Source of the DNA: Aedoeadaptatus coli
GTDB taxonomy: Bacteria > Bacillota > Clostridia > Tissierellales > Peptoniphilaceae
Assembly: GCF_900343085.1 (NCBI RefSeq)
Contig: NZ_OPYI01000004.1
Coordinates: 1 to 64,000 of the forward strand
Direction: 5' to 3'
DNA: 64,000 nt
In this document: positions 26,201 through 33,720 of the stretch, piece after piece
Layout of the letters: every line of letters starts with the position of its first letter
Numbering within the stretch: the stretch's first letter is position 1
Translations under genes and position numbers: made by a program
Notes under the pieces: generated by a model
Told to the model about the DNA's origin: nothing
The model's database searches: none
The model's input: only the letters and a program-made list of their open reading frames with translations

Positions 26201-26766
26201 ATGCGGAATCACCGAAAACTTCCGAAGCAAACTTTAGCGACACTGTAAACCACTGGGCAAAAGAGCCTATTAACTATGTTGTCAGCAAAGGGTACTTTAA
26301 AGGCGTAGGTGGCAATCGCTTTGCTCCCGAGAGGTCCATTACCCGTGCAGATTTCGTCACCGTCTTGGGGCGTATGGCGGGTATTGACCAAAGCAAGTTT
26401 ACGAAGAATGTATTTAAAGACGTTAGCGGAGGCTACTACGGAGCCCATGTCAATTGGGCTGCGGAAAACGGCATTGTGCAAGGCGTCGGCAATGGTAAAT
26501 TTGCTCCCAAGCGACCCATCACCCGCGAGGAAATGGCCGTTATGATGGATAAGTTCTTACGAGTAACGAACAAACAGCTTTCCGAAAAAGAAAGCAAGGT
26601 CTTTACTGATGACGGAACCATTGCTCCTTGGGCGAAGGAGTCTGTTCGTACAATGGCGAAAAAGGGCATTGTCAAAGGAATGGAAGACGGTTCGTTTAGA
26701 CCGAAATCCGGATTTACCCGTGCCCAGGTAGCACAAGTTCTCTACAATTTGGATCACAATAAATAG
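20212..26766 (+). CDS. Giant SLH-anchored surface protein with NEAT-like and FIVAR-like repeats
   Basis: This is a 2184-residue exported protein with a signal peptide (to about residue 26). Reading along it: a NEAT-like beta module at about 158-284; helical FIVAR-like repeats about 290-510; NEAT-like modules about 523-650 and 660-795; helical repeats about 800-1220; a clearer NEAT module about 1223-1353 (EPSMANSALWNQGKL...YLEMQW); helices about 1370-1650; an InlB-type beta repeat about 1657-1730 (YVFKGWFDGNEKYDF); another NEAT-like module about 1738-1858; a FIVAR-like unit; a TPKPDVKPD repeat about 1938-1965; and three SLH units from about 2007 to the end (FSDTVNHWAKE; FKDVSGGYYG; FTDDGTIAPWAKE). 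It is wall-bound through SLH. NEAT domains elsewhere bind haem, but I do not see a clear YxxxY haem motif, so adhesion or haem capture are both open. Confidence 0.75.
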   Translation: MKRRQKISLAMALLTVMGSAQPIFAFTPAKEETKKAIVSKADAILTNPAIQKHLLGTDYLAPKHNSTYTPGIDLGDYEDVEGKGKLYSKDSYILTPDQIIETPWYEIYNLVARAKGSINSLDEAKAQRLLGELDTILQIYALNSDTKLKEDGDYQGNYKLVDVQLVDSDGQTNIYKDLGTEKADAKDLFQEMEVTKWGNELEVLFVANKNKVSKINSMVMKSVAGKEIRVSLGSGYPQDPTKTNLVAIPIPAELDGSQLVVESMSYVDNQGATKRTGPFGIKIDYNTMTKSADNYSRYEKKTKTRIKYWIKRGEILIGKYLDADVPKDQERIKTVRKSIEKLNQLRNSETPSMTEALNIAQPIYEIENTFTLLEILNERIYEAMDDLDSGTIYNDKKYTKESLEAFRNYLEKTEQEAGDMDVPELVSKISEVQTASQNNILKYNTEALQKLVDQAEKYKAEYYEEESFAKFNVVKIQAKKWIKDNATYSPSLDETQDHIRALERAINELQAKPGVQPPEIKEDEPDRQGKAMYAIPATCKDPAIQKCLAGPVKYIPSEKKYIFSFKKDGDNFVAGIDYYDGNFAVKPGNVLKTSETIDDQPVVEEVAFVDPGTGLGVYTNIKYYDGNRMGIQDKNSVQFVLDTSKQQLIGGEEDKPSTEPYDVTVEYQNQNGVGKTHMESLVSEKATYDPVQKTLTFYASPEMDGKKVKSFLENINYAPKGTYIPADITKKVEYGLVSEKADVDGVAAEKADVPMAFVLKYDIDSKEKIAVNTDVVIGHSDKQTQKTGDTIYLHVKGGKVKTTKEELKELQLALQNRISDLKTNHGMVSKILPEEIDVFDHVDRGGSEEKVVTKKVKINDAIKEALGRAETMDTKDPEKIKACIKELDDLSLSILPWVSFINAVDGESQNLEKYKADTHFIQSTVEKAENEWKEIKEKTTAAISREDIRTYSQTLTSLYDGLRLDPAPLEKLIKDGEEKIQSGKYQDAGVKALKETIDGYKEPDISYQPYPDGPKIDYKGNSNSKGAKAYLADIKAPKSTYEKDPSDTTKNGTNLDTSVYDSWVYRVDAGIKALKLKEAGDLSKAALEEAIERAEKALEKNKSKEAKDTLRAAIAEAEKAKGFTEQDKIDEAVAKLNAAVKTYDASNDVFKTEALQAEIDKAKKLLDATKKEEEVNEKLAIAIQTAEKGLKADSQEKVDAALKALQAAVGEFQASPDRADPNVQIEATKTVNIQLYKENKDEPSMANSALWNQGKLTKENGKWYLEMQWVDMTAGEDNQVTGAITDLSYAVNGEMKKAQVLAKRDVTVGSNKYESPTRVKIEVAENQQFVPVKVSYKTSLGPQEHSPEARIAIDWQSATDGFNENTYKVDKGQLIDAVKLYEMLAKAAQGVNQDLINGLKTNLEKANAVIKNGDATIQEVKDVYSDLDKAGSAVKFADEIYRVHLTQLKANLKEFKGETGKYTADSLAKYESIIAQGEKALRDAKTYDEIKAAYDAIKSIDENLRYDTSALEAKVEEASAMMNGKYTQDSKDNLDAKIKDAKKWIEEAKEKGIKAGYKVEALSKNLDAAMKAMVKEAEAPEKADKTKLLELIRECEGMDLSKYTDESKDEFAKKLNEAKTVANNDEATKENVADALNNLKAAKDGLVEKQAPKEQVTVTFISDKGTTPASVTVDKGMAISAPAGFEENASKVKEGDATYVFKGWFDGNEKYDFTKPVDGNKTLIARWEQVEAPADQEAVYQVEFSWKKTNSDDDAMMGTVFKHPAHLIVKGDKAFFRVELQDASPTVYVTEMAFKGKILTPVKTEDVSVNGQVEKKPVLFDIPVAIDAIDKTFRLTVTVGAKGMPGKASADFVVDGGGKISAQPAPQVDKKALNQLIAECEALDLSRYEEKGKRDFIAALKEAKAVSEKNTATKEDAELALTKLQQAKGALVQKKTPKPDEKPDTPKPDVKPDTPKPDVKPGHSGGRWHFSPVPSKSEGKQTEPEKKKEMPEKRQKNAESPKTSEANFSDTVNHWAKEPINYVVSKGYFKGVGGNRFAPERSITRADFVTVLGRMAGIDQSKFTKNVFKDVSGGYYGAHVNWAAENGIVQGVGNGKFAPKRPITREEMAVMMDKFLRVTNKQLSEKESKVFTDDGTIAPWAKESVRTMAKKGIVKGMEDGSFRPKSGFTRAQVAQVLYNLDHNK

Positions 26767-26790
26767 ACTTCAAAGACCTCCAATCGAAAA

Positions 26791-26832
26791 AAATAGGTTT
26801 CAAGTGCTCGAGAGCCTTGAGGCCTATTTTTG
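26791..26832 (+). terminator. Terminator of the surface protein gene
   Basis: AATAGGTTTCAAG and CTTGAGGCCTATT form a 13-bp stem with G-U pairs, followed by TTTTT. Confidence 0.75.
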
Positions 26833-26879
26833 TGTTCGAAAGAGGAGAATGGCCGCGAATGGCGTAATTAGCGAAAATA

Positions 26880-26888
26880 TGGTAAAAT
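26880..26888 (+). promoter_or_regulatory. Extended -10 element before yybS
   Basis: TGGTAAAAT is an extended -10 (TGn-TAAAAT). The -35 region is weak. It lies 22 bases upstream of the TTG start. Confidence 0.45.
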
Positions 26889-26909
26889 AGCGTGATATGA
26901 GGTGATAGA

Positions 26910-27830
26910 TTGTATCGGAAAATTCAGGGCTTGCGCGTGCTCAAGCTTCTTTTATATTCTGTTTTGCTGGTCATGGGCGGGCTCTTTGTGCCTATTTTAT
27001 TTGCCTTTATACCGGCCATGTTTTTATCGGAGATGCGCTTTCAGGGCGTGCTTCCCATTTCCGGGGTCTTCGTCGGCGCCTGCGCCTTAATCGGCCTGTT
27101 GACGGATCCCCTGTTGGGTCTCACCATCTTAACGGTGATGGGCCCCTTGATTTTAATTTTAGATTACTGTATGCGCACGGATCGTTCCGTGGACACGACC
27201 ATGGCTTTGGGAACCTTGCTTTTTCTCGTGAGCTTGGGATTTATCATGTACCGCACAGGAACCTATCAGGCCATCGAATCCGGCGAGCTCATGAAAAACT
27301 TCAGCGCCGTTCAGGGAGAGATTCTGCAAAAGGCCTCTCTTACGGAAGCGGAACAGGCGCGCCTGGCCATGACCTTTAAGACGACCATGAATCGGGCCAT
27401 GGATCTTTTGCCCGCGTTCTTCCTGCTTTCGGGCCTGGTCGTCGTGTATTTGTCCTATCGCATCAGCGGGCGCAACATGCGCATCGGCGGCGAAAAGGTG
27501 ATCTGTCCGGGTCCCTTCTTTCTTATGCACCTGCCTCGGGTGCCGGTCTTGATTTCCGTGGGCCTTTTGGGGACGGCCTTGGCCATGAATTACTTCATGG
27601 CTTTGGGCATCGAGCCCTATATTTTAAACGGGCTGGTGGTCGTGGTGAGCCTCTTGGCCTGCCAGGGCATGAGCATCGTAAACTTTTACCTGCTCCGCTT
27701 CGTGCCTTCGCCGTTTTTACGTGGGCTCATCATGTTCTTTGTCTTGGTGGTGCCTGTGGGTCAGATGGGCCTTGCGGCTCTGGGGCTTATCGATCAATTC
27801 ATCGACGTGCGGAGCATAGAGGGAGCGTAG
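26910..27830 (+). CDS. yybS: YybS-family (DUF2232) membrane protein
   Basis: This is a 306-residue polytopic membrane protein with about eight hydrophobic segments, started at TTG 26910 after GAGGTGA. Sequence features (RVLKLLLYSVLLVMGG; GMSIVNFYLLRFVPSPFLRG) and position directly before gdpP, rplI and dnaB identify YybS/DUF2232. Biochemical function is not established. gdpP starts 3 bases after its stop. Confidence 0.85.
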   Translation: MYRKIQGLRVLKLLLYSVLLVMGGLFVPILFAFIPAMFLSEMRFQGVLPISGVFVGACALIGLLTDPLLGLTILTVMGPLILILDYCMRTDRSVDTTMALGTLLFLVSLGFIMYRTGTYQAIESGELMKNFSAVQGEILQKASLTEAEQARLAMTFKTTMNRAMDLLPAFFLLSGLVVVYLSYRISGRNMRIGGEKVICPGPFFLMHLPRVPVLISVGLLGTALAMNYFMALGIEPYILNGLVVVVSLLACQGMSIVNFYLLRFVPSPFLRGLIMFFVLVVPVGQMGLAALGLIDQFIDVRSIEGA

Positions 27831-27833
27831 GCC

Positions 27834-29834
27834 ATGAACGAGTCATTTACACTGAAAAACTTTTACTTCTATTTAATTGTCATCGCCTTTCTCACGGTGG
27901 CGGTCTTTCCCTATAATCCGGTTTTGGGAACCATCGGCGTCATTGCCTGGGTGCTTACGGCTTCCTATGCTTACCGCAGCGTGAAAAAATACAATGGCAT
28001 TGTTAACGACCAATTCAACAATTTGCACAAGGATTTCGAAAAGATCACGGAGCGCACGATTTTTTCCATGCCCTTTCCTCTGGTGGTCACGGATCGGGAG
28101 GGAACCATCGTCTGGCACAACAGCCTTTTCGGCGAGCTCTTCGACGCGGAGATTTTAAAGGGAAAATCCCTGCCCGCATACATCGAGGATTTGGCAGACG
28201 AGGAGACCGGCTTAAAGGCCGTTGAAAATGGCACGGAAGTTGAGATCAAAGAGCAGCCCTACCGGGCCTACAACAGCGTGGTGGATTTTCAGAAAAACGG
28301 CAAGGAAGATGTGCTTTCCCTTTTCTATTTCGTGGACCACAGTCAGTACCGGCACATGGAACGCCTTTACGAAGACGAAGGCGGCGTGGTGCTCGTCGTG
28401 GAAGTGGACAATTTCGACGAAGTGGTGGATGGGGCGCCTACATCGAAAAAGCCGCTGTTAATCGCGGAAATCGACCATCGCATTAACGAATATTTCCGCT
28501 CTCAAAACGCCTTGGTGCGCAAATTTCAAGAGGACATGTACCTGGTGGTCCTGCGGAAGGTGGACATTCTGCCCATTGTAGAGCAGAAGTTCGACATTTT
28601 GGACAAGATTCGTGAAATCGACGTGGAAAACACGGTAAGCGTCACCATTTCCGCCGGCGTCAGCCGCCCGGGGCTGTCCTTTATCGAAGCTTACAAAGAG
28701 GCGGACACCTGCCTGGACGTGGCCTTGGGCCGGGGCGGAGACCAAGTGGTCTTAAAAAATGACGAAACCTACACCTATTTCGGCGGCAAGTCCAAAGCCG
28801 TTGAAAAGCGAAACAAGGTGAAGGCCCGTGTCTTGGGCATCGCCCTCAGGCAACTCATCGATAAGTCCAATCGGGTCTTCGTCATGGGGCACAAGAACGC
28901 TGACATGGATGCCATCGGCGCCGCCGTGGGCGTCATGCGCGCCGTGCTCAATCAAAACAAAGAGGGCTACATCGTTTTGGACGATGTGAATCCTTCCATC
29001 GAGGTTTTGATCAAGGTCATGAAGCGGGAAGAGCCGGAGCTCTTCAAGCGAATTGTTTCCGGGGAATATGCCGAGGAGGCCATTCGCCAAGGGGATTTGG
29101 TGATCCTCGTGGACAATCACAAGCCTTCTTTTACGGAACACCCGCCCCTTTTGGAGCGCACCTCCAATGTGGTGGTCATCGACCATCACCGCAGGGGCAG
29201 CGAGTTTGTGGCGGATCCCGTGCTTTCCTATGTGGAGCCCTACGCCTCGTCCACCTGCGAGCTTATTACGGAAATGCTCACCTATATGTACGACGACACG
29301 GAGCTTACCAATTTCGAAGCCAACGCCCTGATGAGCGGCGTGGTAGTGGATACGAAAAACTTTACCTTTAAAACCGGCGTGCGCACCTTCGAGGCCGCAT
29401 CGGTCTTGAAGCGGGCCGGCGCCGACATGAGTCAGGTACGCTACTTCTTCGAAGACGACTACGATACCATCGTCTCTCGGGCGGAAGTGGTGCACAATGC
29501 CCGGATCATCTTCGACAACATCGCTATTTCAAGGCTGGAAGAGGACATGCCCAATTCCGTGCTCGTCAGTGCCCAGGCGGCAGACGAGCTCTTGGGAATT
29601 CACGGCATTAAGGCTTCTTTCGTCTTGACGAAGAAGAAAGAAGTGATCCACATTTCCGCCCGAAGCTTCGGCGACATCAGCGTGCAGCTTATTTTGGAAC
29701 AATTAGGCGGCGGCGGCCACTTAAACATGGCCGGTGCCCAAGTAAAGAGCGATGACATGGACGCTGTGGAAAAGCAATTAACCGACGCCATTGCCGATTA
29801 TTTAGAAAAAGATAAAGGAGAGAAAGAACAATGA
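27834..29834 (+). CDS. gdpP: Cyclic-di-AMP phosphodiesterase GdpP
   Basis: This 666-residue protein has the standard GdpP order: two N-terminal helices (about 10-50), a PAS-like domain (about 75-150), a degenerate GGDEF domain (about 175-305), DHH (H353, D357 and D359 in GHKNADMDAIG; DNHKPS; D450-H451-H452) and DHHA1 with GGGGHLNMAG near the C terminus. It hydrolyses c-di-AMP to pApA at the membrane and so affects osmolyte and wall homeostasis. It overlaps rplI by 4 bases. All DHH metal ligands look present. Confidence 0.95.
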   Translation: MNESFTLKNFYFYLIVIAFLTVAVFPYNPVLGTIGVIAWVLTASYAYRSVKKYNGIVNDQFNNLHKDFEKITERTIFSMPFPLVVTDREGTIVWHNSLFGELFDAEILKGKSLPAYIEDLADEETGLKAVENGTEVEIKEQPYRAYNSVVDFQKNGKEDVLSLFYFVDHSQYRHMERLYEDEGGVVLVVEVDNFDEVVDGAPTSKKPLLIAEIDHRINEYFRSQNALVRKFQEDMYLVVLRKVDILPIVEQKFDILDKIREIDVENTVSVTISAGVSRPGLSFIEAYKEADTCLDVALGRGGDQVVLKNDETYTYFGGKSKAVEKRNKVKARVLGIALRQLIDKSNRVFVMGHKNADMDAIGAAVGVMRAVLNQNKEGYIVLDDVNPSIEVLIKVMKREEPELFKRIVSGEYAEEAIRQGDLVILVDNHKPSFTEHPPLLERTSNVVVIDHHRRGSEFVADPVLSYVEPYASSTCELITEMLTYMYDDTELTNFEANALMSGVVVDTKNFTFKTGVRTFEAASVLKRAGADMSQVRYFFEDDYDTIVSRAEVVHNARIIFDNIAISRLEEDMPNSVLVSAQAADELLGIHGIKASFVLTKKKEVIHISARSFGDISVQLILEQLGGGGHLNMAGAQVKSDDMDAVEKQLTDAIADYLEKDKGEKEQ

Positions 29835-30277
29835 AAGTGATCTTATTAAAGAACGTGGACAAATTAGGAAAAGAAGGAGACTTGGTAGAAGCCAAGAGCG
29901 GTTACGCGAGAAATTTCCTCTTGCCGAACAAGGCCGCCATCGAAGCCACGCCTGAAAACATGAAAAACTGGAAGGAAATGAAGGCGAAAGAAGCCGCCGA
30001 CGAAGCGGCCCGCGTGGAAGAAGCCGAAGCCCGAAAGAAAGAGCTCGAATCGAAAGTCGTGGACTTAAAGGCCAAGGGCGGCGCCAACGGCAAGCTTTTC
30101 GGCGCCATTACGGCAAAAGACATCGCCGATCGCATGAACGCGATTTTCGGCGTGAAGATCGACAAGAAAAAAATCGTCCTCTCGGAAAACATTAAGACCA
30201 CAGGCAAACACAAAGTCACCGTCAAACTCCACGGCGACATTACCGCCGACGTGGATGTGGTCATCGACGCGGAATAA
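29831..30277 (+). CDS. rplI: 50S ribosomal protein bL9
   Basis: This 148-residue protein begins MKVILLKNVDKLGKEGDLVE with the NFLLPNKAA motif of L9, then a long connecting helix (about 40-75) and the C-terminal RNA-binding domain (GKLFGAITAKDIAD). AAAGGAG sits inside the end of gdpP. Its stop overlaps the start of dnaB (TAATG). Confidence 0.97.
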   Translation: MKVILLKNVDKLGKEGDLVEAKSGYARNFLLPNKAAIEATPENMKNWKEMKAKEAADEAARVEEAEARKKELESKVVDLKAKGGANGKLFGAITAKDIADRMNAIFGVKIDKKKIVLSENIKTTGKHKVTVKLHGDITADVDVVIDAE

Positions 30278-31605
30278 TGGCCGAAAGGGTAGAGGGGCGG
30301 ATGCCGCCCTACGACGAACAGGCCGAGGCGTCGGTTTTAGGCGCCATGCTTCTGGACAAAAGCGCCATTACCACGGCGGTGGAAATCATTCACGCCGAGG
30401 ACTTTTATTACGATAGCCACAAGGCCATCTTCGAAGGGATTTTGCGCCTCTACAACAAAAATGAGCCCGCCGACATGATCACCCTGTCCGATTTTCTGAA
30501 AAAAAACGGGCAGCTGGAGGCCGTCGGCGGCTATACTTATTTAGGCAGGCTCACCTCCGGCGCCGGCGCCGTGAGCAATACGGAAGCCTACGCCAACATC
30601 ATTAAAGAAAAATCCACTCTGCGGGCCTTGATCCGCGCGGGGAGCGAAATCGTAGAGGACAGCTACCGGGACGACGACGAGGTCGGAGCCATTATCGAAA
30701 AGGCGGAGAAATCCATTTTCGACATTACCCAGGATAATCAGCGCGGCGGCCTCATGAACATGGAAAATGTCATGGTCACCACCTTCGAAGTGATGCAGAA
30801 GCGCTCGGAAAACAAGGGCGGCCTCACGGGCCTGACCACGGGCTTTATTGATTTGGACCGAAAGACCTCCGGCATGCAAAAGGCGGACTTGGTCCTTCTC
30901 GCCGCCCGTCCCTCCATGGGAAAGACCGCCCTTATGGTCAACATCGCCACCAACGCCGCCTTAAAGGCCAATGCCACCGTGGCCATGTTCTCCTTGGAAA
31001 TGAGCCGCAATCAACTGTCCCAGCGGATCTTATCGTCGTTGAGCCACGTGGATCTCATGAAAATTATTTCCGGGGACTTAACCACGGAGGAATGGTCCAA
31101 GGTCATCGAGACCATGACCTATATGAACGAAATGGCCATCTACATCGACGACACGGCGGGGATTACCCCCCTCGAAGTCAAGGCCAAATGCCGCCGACTG
31201 AAGGCGGAAAAGGGATTGGATCTCGTGGTCATCGACTATTTGCAGCTCATGGAAGTGGGCGGCCGCGCCGAAAGCAGGCAACAGGAAATCTCCGCCATCT
31301 CCCGTCAACTCAAGGGGATCGCCAAGGAACTGGACGTGCCGGTTATCGCCCTGTCCCAGCTGTCCCGTGCGCCGGAAATGCGCGCCGATCACCGGCCCAT
31401 CTTATCGGACCTTCGGGAATCCGGGGCCATCGAGCAGGATGCGGACATCGTCATGTTCCTGTATCGGGACGAATACTACAATCCCGACACGGAAAAACAG
31501 GGTTTGGGCGAGCTGATTATCGCCAAGCACCGAAACGGCCCCACGGGCACGGTGGAACTCCTGTTTAAGGGCGAATACACGAAATTTGTGAACCTGCAAG
31601 CATAA
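30277..31605 (+). CDS. dnaB: Replicative DNA helicase
   Basis: This is a 442-residue helicase (called dnaC in Bacillus). The N-terminal domain starts PPYDEQAEASVLGAMLLD, and a RecA-like core follows: Walker A with K216-T217 (RPSMGKTAL), Walker B VVIDYLQLM, and arginine-finger region SDLRESGAIEQDAD. No intein is seen. It unwinds the fork as a hexamer and is the last gene of the yybS-gdpP-rplI-dnaB string. Confidence 0.96.
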   Translation: MAERVEGRMPPYDEQAEASVLGAMLLDKSAITTAVEIIHAEDFYYDSHKAIFEGILRLYNKNEPADMITLSDFLKKNGQLEAVGGYTYLGRLTSGAGAVSNTEAYANIIKEKSTLRALIRAGSEIVEDSYRDDDEVGAIIEKAEKSIFDITQDNQRGGLMNMENVMVTTFEVMQKRSENKGGLTGLTTGFIDLDRKTSGMQKADLVLLAARPSMGKTALMVNIATNAALKANATVAMFSLEMSRNQLSQRILSSLSHVDLMKIISGDLTTEEWSKVIETMTYMNEMAIYIDDTAGITPLEVKAKCRRLKAEKGLDLVVIDYLQLMEVGGRAESRQQEISAISRQLKGIAKELDVPVIALSQLSRAPEMRADHRPILSDLRESGAIEQDADIVMFLYRDEYYNPDTEKQGLGELIIAKHRNGPTGTVELLFKGEYTKFVNLQA

Positions 31606-31616
31606 TCGGAGGAACT

Positions 31617-32435
31617 ATGGATATAATAAAAGTTATTTTACTGGGGATCGTGGAAGGGGTGACGGAATTTCTTCCCATCTCCAGCACGGGCCACTTGATT
31701 CTGGCCCACGAATTTATCGGCCTTCAGCCGCAGAGCTTTCAAAACGCCTTCGACGTCTGCATTCAGCTGGGCGCCATTTTGGCCGTGGTGGTTCTGTACT
31801 TTTCAAAGCTTTGGCCCTTTCAGCGGGAAGAGGGAAAAGTCGTGGCGGAAAAAGACACCCTCGTGCTGTGGCTCAAGGTTATCGTCGGGGTGATCCCTTC
31901 GGCGGTGTTGGGCTTTTTGTTCGACGACTTTATCGACGAACACCTCTTTAAGCCTCAAGTAGTTGCGGCCACCCTGCTCATCTACGGGATTTTCATTCTC
32001 GTCATCGAAAATCGAAACGAAAAGAAGCATGTAAAGGCGAAAGTGGGAAGAGTAGAAAACATTCCTTACGCCATGGCCTTTGCCATCGGCCTCTTTCAAT
32101 GCTTGGCCATGGTGCCCGGCACGAGCCGAAGCGCCGCCACCATTTTAGGGGCCCTGCTTCTCGGCGCGAGCCGCGGGGCGGCGGCGGAATTTTCATTCTT
32201 CCTCGCCATTCCCACCATGTTCGGCGCCACCTTATTGAAAATCGTGAAAAACGGGCTGGCCTTCAGCGCCTACCAATGGTTTTTAATCGCCCTGGGTGCC
32301 GTGGTGAGCTTCGTCGTGGCCGTGGTGGTCATTCAAAAATTCATGGACTACATCAGAAAGCGCGACTTCAGAATCTTCGGTACCTATCGCATCCTTCTGG
32401 GTCTCATCGTCTTTCTGTACTTTACATTCTTATAA
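31617..32435 (+). CDS. uppP: Undecaprenyl-diphosphate phosphatase
   Basis: This is a 272-residue membrane enzyme of the BacA/UppP family. It shows E13 and E17 in GIVEGVTEFLPISSTGHL and a later PGTSRSAATI motif; both belong to the active site. It regenerates undecaprenyl phosphate for wall synthesis. CGGAGG lies 5 bases upstream of the start, just after dnaB. Confidence 0.95.
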   Translation: MDIIKVILLGIVEGVTEFLPISSTGHLILAHEFIGLQPQSFQNAFDVCIQLGAILAVVVLYFSKLWPFQREEGKVVAEKDTLVLWLKVIVGVIPSAVLGFLFDDFIDEHLFKPQVVAATLLIYGIFILVIENRNEKKHVKAKVGRVENIPYAMAFAIGLFQCLAMVPGTSRSAATILGALLLGASRGAAAEFSFFLAIPTMFGATLLKIVKNGLAFSAYQWFLIALGAVVSFVVAVVVIQKFMDYIRKRDFRIFGTYRILLGLIVFLYFTFL

Positions 32436-32438
32436 AAG

Positions 32439-32465
32439 CGCGCGGGTCAACCGCGTGTTTTTTAT
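32439..32465 (+). terminator. Terminator after uppP
   Basis: CGCGG-GTCAA-CCGCG is followed by GTGTTTTTT. Confidence 0.7.
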
Positions 32466-32525
32466 TGGCGAGAATAGGCTCTTTACTTCTATAACTGAAA
32501 TAGCAAACGAGCGAATGACACGCCC

Positions 32526-32555
32526 TTGAAAAAAACATAGTATAATGTATACTAT
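32526..32555 (+). promoter_or_regulatory. Promoter with overlapping inverted repeat
   Basis: TTGAAA (32526-32531) and TATACT (32548-32553) are 16 bp apart. A 19-base inverted repeat, ATAGTATA-ATG-TATACTAT (32537-32555), overlaps the -10 region. This layout suits a repressor site. No dedicated regulator lies next to it. Confidence 0.5.
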
Positions 32556-32640
32556 CTTATAAATAGGAAAGGACTGAGCGCTGTTGTCGACGCCGAACAT
32601 TGTTGTAATGTAGCGTTGAATTAAAAAAGGAGGAGATCCT

Positions 32641-33423
32641 ATGGCAAAGAAAAGAAAAATCACTTTAGTTATGATCTTGTGTTTGATGTTCGCGCCTTAT
32701 TCATCTTATGCGCAGGGACCGAAGGAGATTACCGTGTATATTAACGGGTTTAATCAAAACGCAAGCCAGTACGGCGTCGAGGAAATAGCTCCGGTTCGGA
32801 AGGGGCGAACCTTTTTACCTCTCGAGCAGTTGGAGCAATCTCTTTCCTATTCTGTAACGGTGGATTCGGACAAACAATCTGTCCTTATTAAGAAAGACGG
32901 GGTACAGGTAACCATGAAACTTGGCGAGAAGAATTACCGCGTGCAAGGGAAAACAAAAACCATGGATACGGCGCCCTTTGCTGAAAAGAACCGGATCTAT
33001 GTTCCTGCGCGTTTTGTGCAAGAGGCTTTCGGGGCAAAAGTTGAATGGGACGGTAAGAACCGCGTCGTCATCATTGCCGGAAATAGGGGAGAAGAGGAGT
33101 CGAAAGACTCCTATACCGAACTGAGCAAAGTGGGTTTGAAAGCGATCGTACCCGAAGCATTTGATATGGTGGATTTCCACGGACAGTACATTGTTTCTTG
33201 GAAGGAATTTATGGGTCAGTATTCAGAGACACCGGCGACGTTGTTTACGATAAAAAAGACTTCAGAGCCATTGGAGAGTGTCGGCGACCGACTATTGGAT
33301 TATCGAAATGGAAACTATGTATTTGCCGAGTTTGCAAAAGACAGACAATATAGCCGGGCCATCGATGAAGCCATCGAAGGAATGCTCGCAAGTGTAAGGT
33401 CCATAGAAAGAAAAGATGATTAA
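32641..33423 (+). CDS. Exported protein with copper-amine-oxidase-like stalk domain
   Basis: This 260-residue protein has a signal peptide (MAKKRKITLVMILCLMF, cleavage after SYA near residue 24). Residues about 30-150 form a copper amine oxidase N-like stalk domain (VYINGFNQNAS; APVRKGRTFLPLEQL; RIYVPARFVQEAFGAKVEWD). The C-terminal ~100 residues are not recognised and may be a substrate-binding or adhesion domain. Stalk domains of this family are non-enzymatic and wall-associated. AAAGGAGG precedes the ATG. Confidence 0.75.
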   Translation: MAKKRKITLVMILCLMFAPYSSYAQGPKEITVYINGFNQNASQYGVEEIAPVRKGRTFLPLEQLEQSLSYSVTVDSDKQSVLIKKDGVQVTMKLGEKNYRVQGKTKTMDTAPFAEKNRIYVPARFVQEAFGAKVEWDGKNRVVIIAGNRGEEESKDSYTELSKVGLKAIVPEAFDMVDFHGQYIVSWKEFMGQYSETPATLFTIKKTSEPLESVGDRLLDYRNGNYVFAEFAKDRQYSRAIDEAIEGMLASVRSIERKDD

Positions 33424-33430
33424 ATTTAGG

Positions 33431-33457
33431 AGTCCGGCAGATGCCGGGCTTCTTTCG
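33431..33457 (+). terminator. Probable terminator
   Basis: AGTCCGGC and GCCGGGCT form a stem followed by a T-rich stretch, just after the stalk protein stop. Confidence 0.6.
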
Positions 33458-33585
33458 TTTTAAAATGATAAGTGAAAAAAGAGGATGAAATCGAAGCGTA
33501 CAGAGGCAGCAGTATAGAAAAAGGAGGAAAGCAGATTCTGCGGCGAAAGGGCTTTTGTGCCGCCGTTTTAGCGGAAATTTCCATT

Positions 33586-33658
33586 GAGAATATTTCTTAT
33601 TCTCTTGAAAAGAAAGGGGCCGGGTGTTATAATTTCATTAATGAGATAAATTTTCATT
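33586..33658 (+). promoter_or_regulatory. feo promoter flanked by two Fur-box-like repeats
   Basis: TTGAAA (33605-33610) and TATAAT (33628-33633) are 17 bp apart. GAGAATATTTCTTATTCTC at 33586-33604 is a perfect 7-5-7 inverted repeat next to the -35. AATGAGATAAATTTTCATT at 33640-33658 is a near-inverted repeat after the -10. Both resemble a 19-bp Fur box. Iron repression of feo would be expected. The rest of 33458-33720 contains no convincing gene. Confidence 0.6.
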
Positions 33659-33720
33659 GGAGGGCAAGTGCCTTTTTCTTTTGGTTCTTGACTGATAACC
33701 GTTATTATAAGGAGATACAT

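Noticed and set aside
28752-29495. 247-residue open frame on the minus strand opposite gdpP
   Set aside because: It is a shadow of the GC-rich third positions of gdpP, rich in His/Gly/Val, with no ribosome binding site or family.
32526-32546. TTGAAA with TATAAT at 32541 as the promoter of the stalk protein
   Set aside because: Spacing is only 9 bp; the 16-bp pairing with TATACT is more plausible.
33472-33720. N-terminal extension of the first feoA back to 33472
   Set aside because: It would cover the promoter and Fur-like boxes, and ATG 33721 has its own AAGGAG site.
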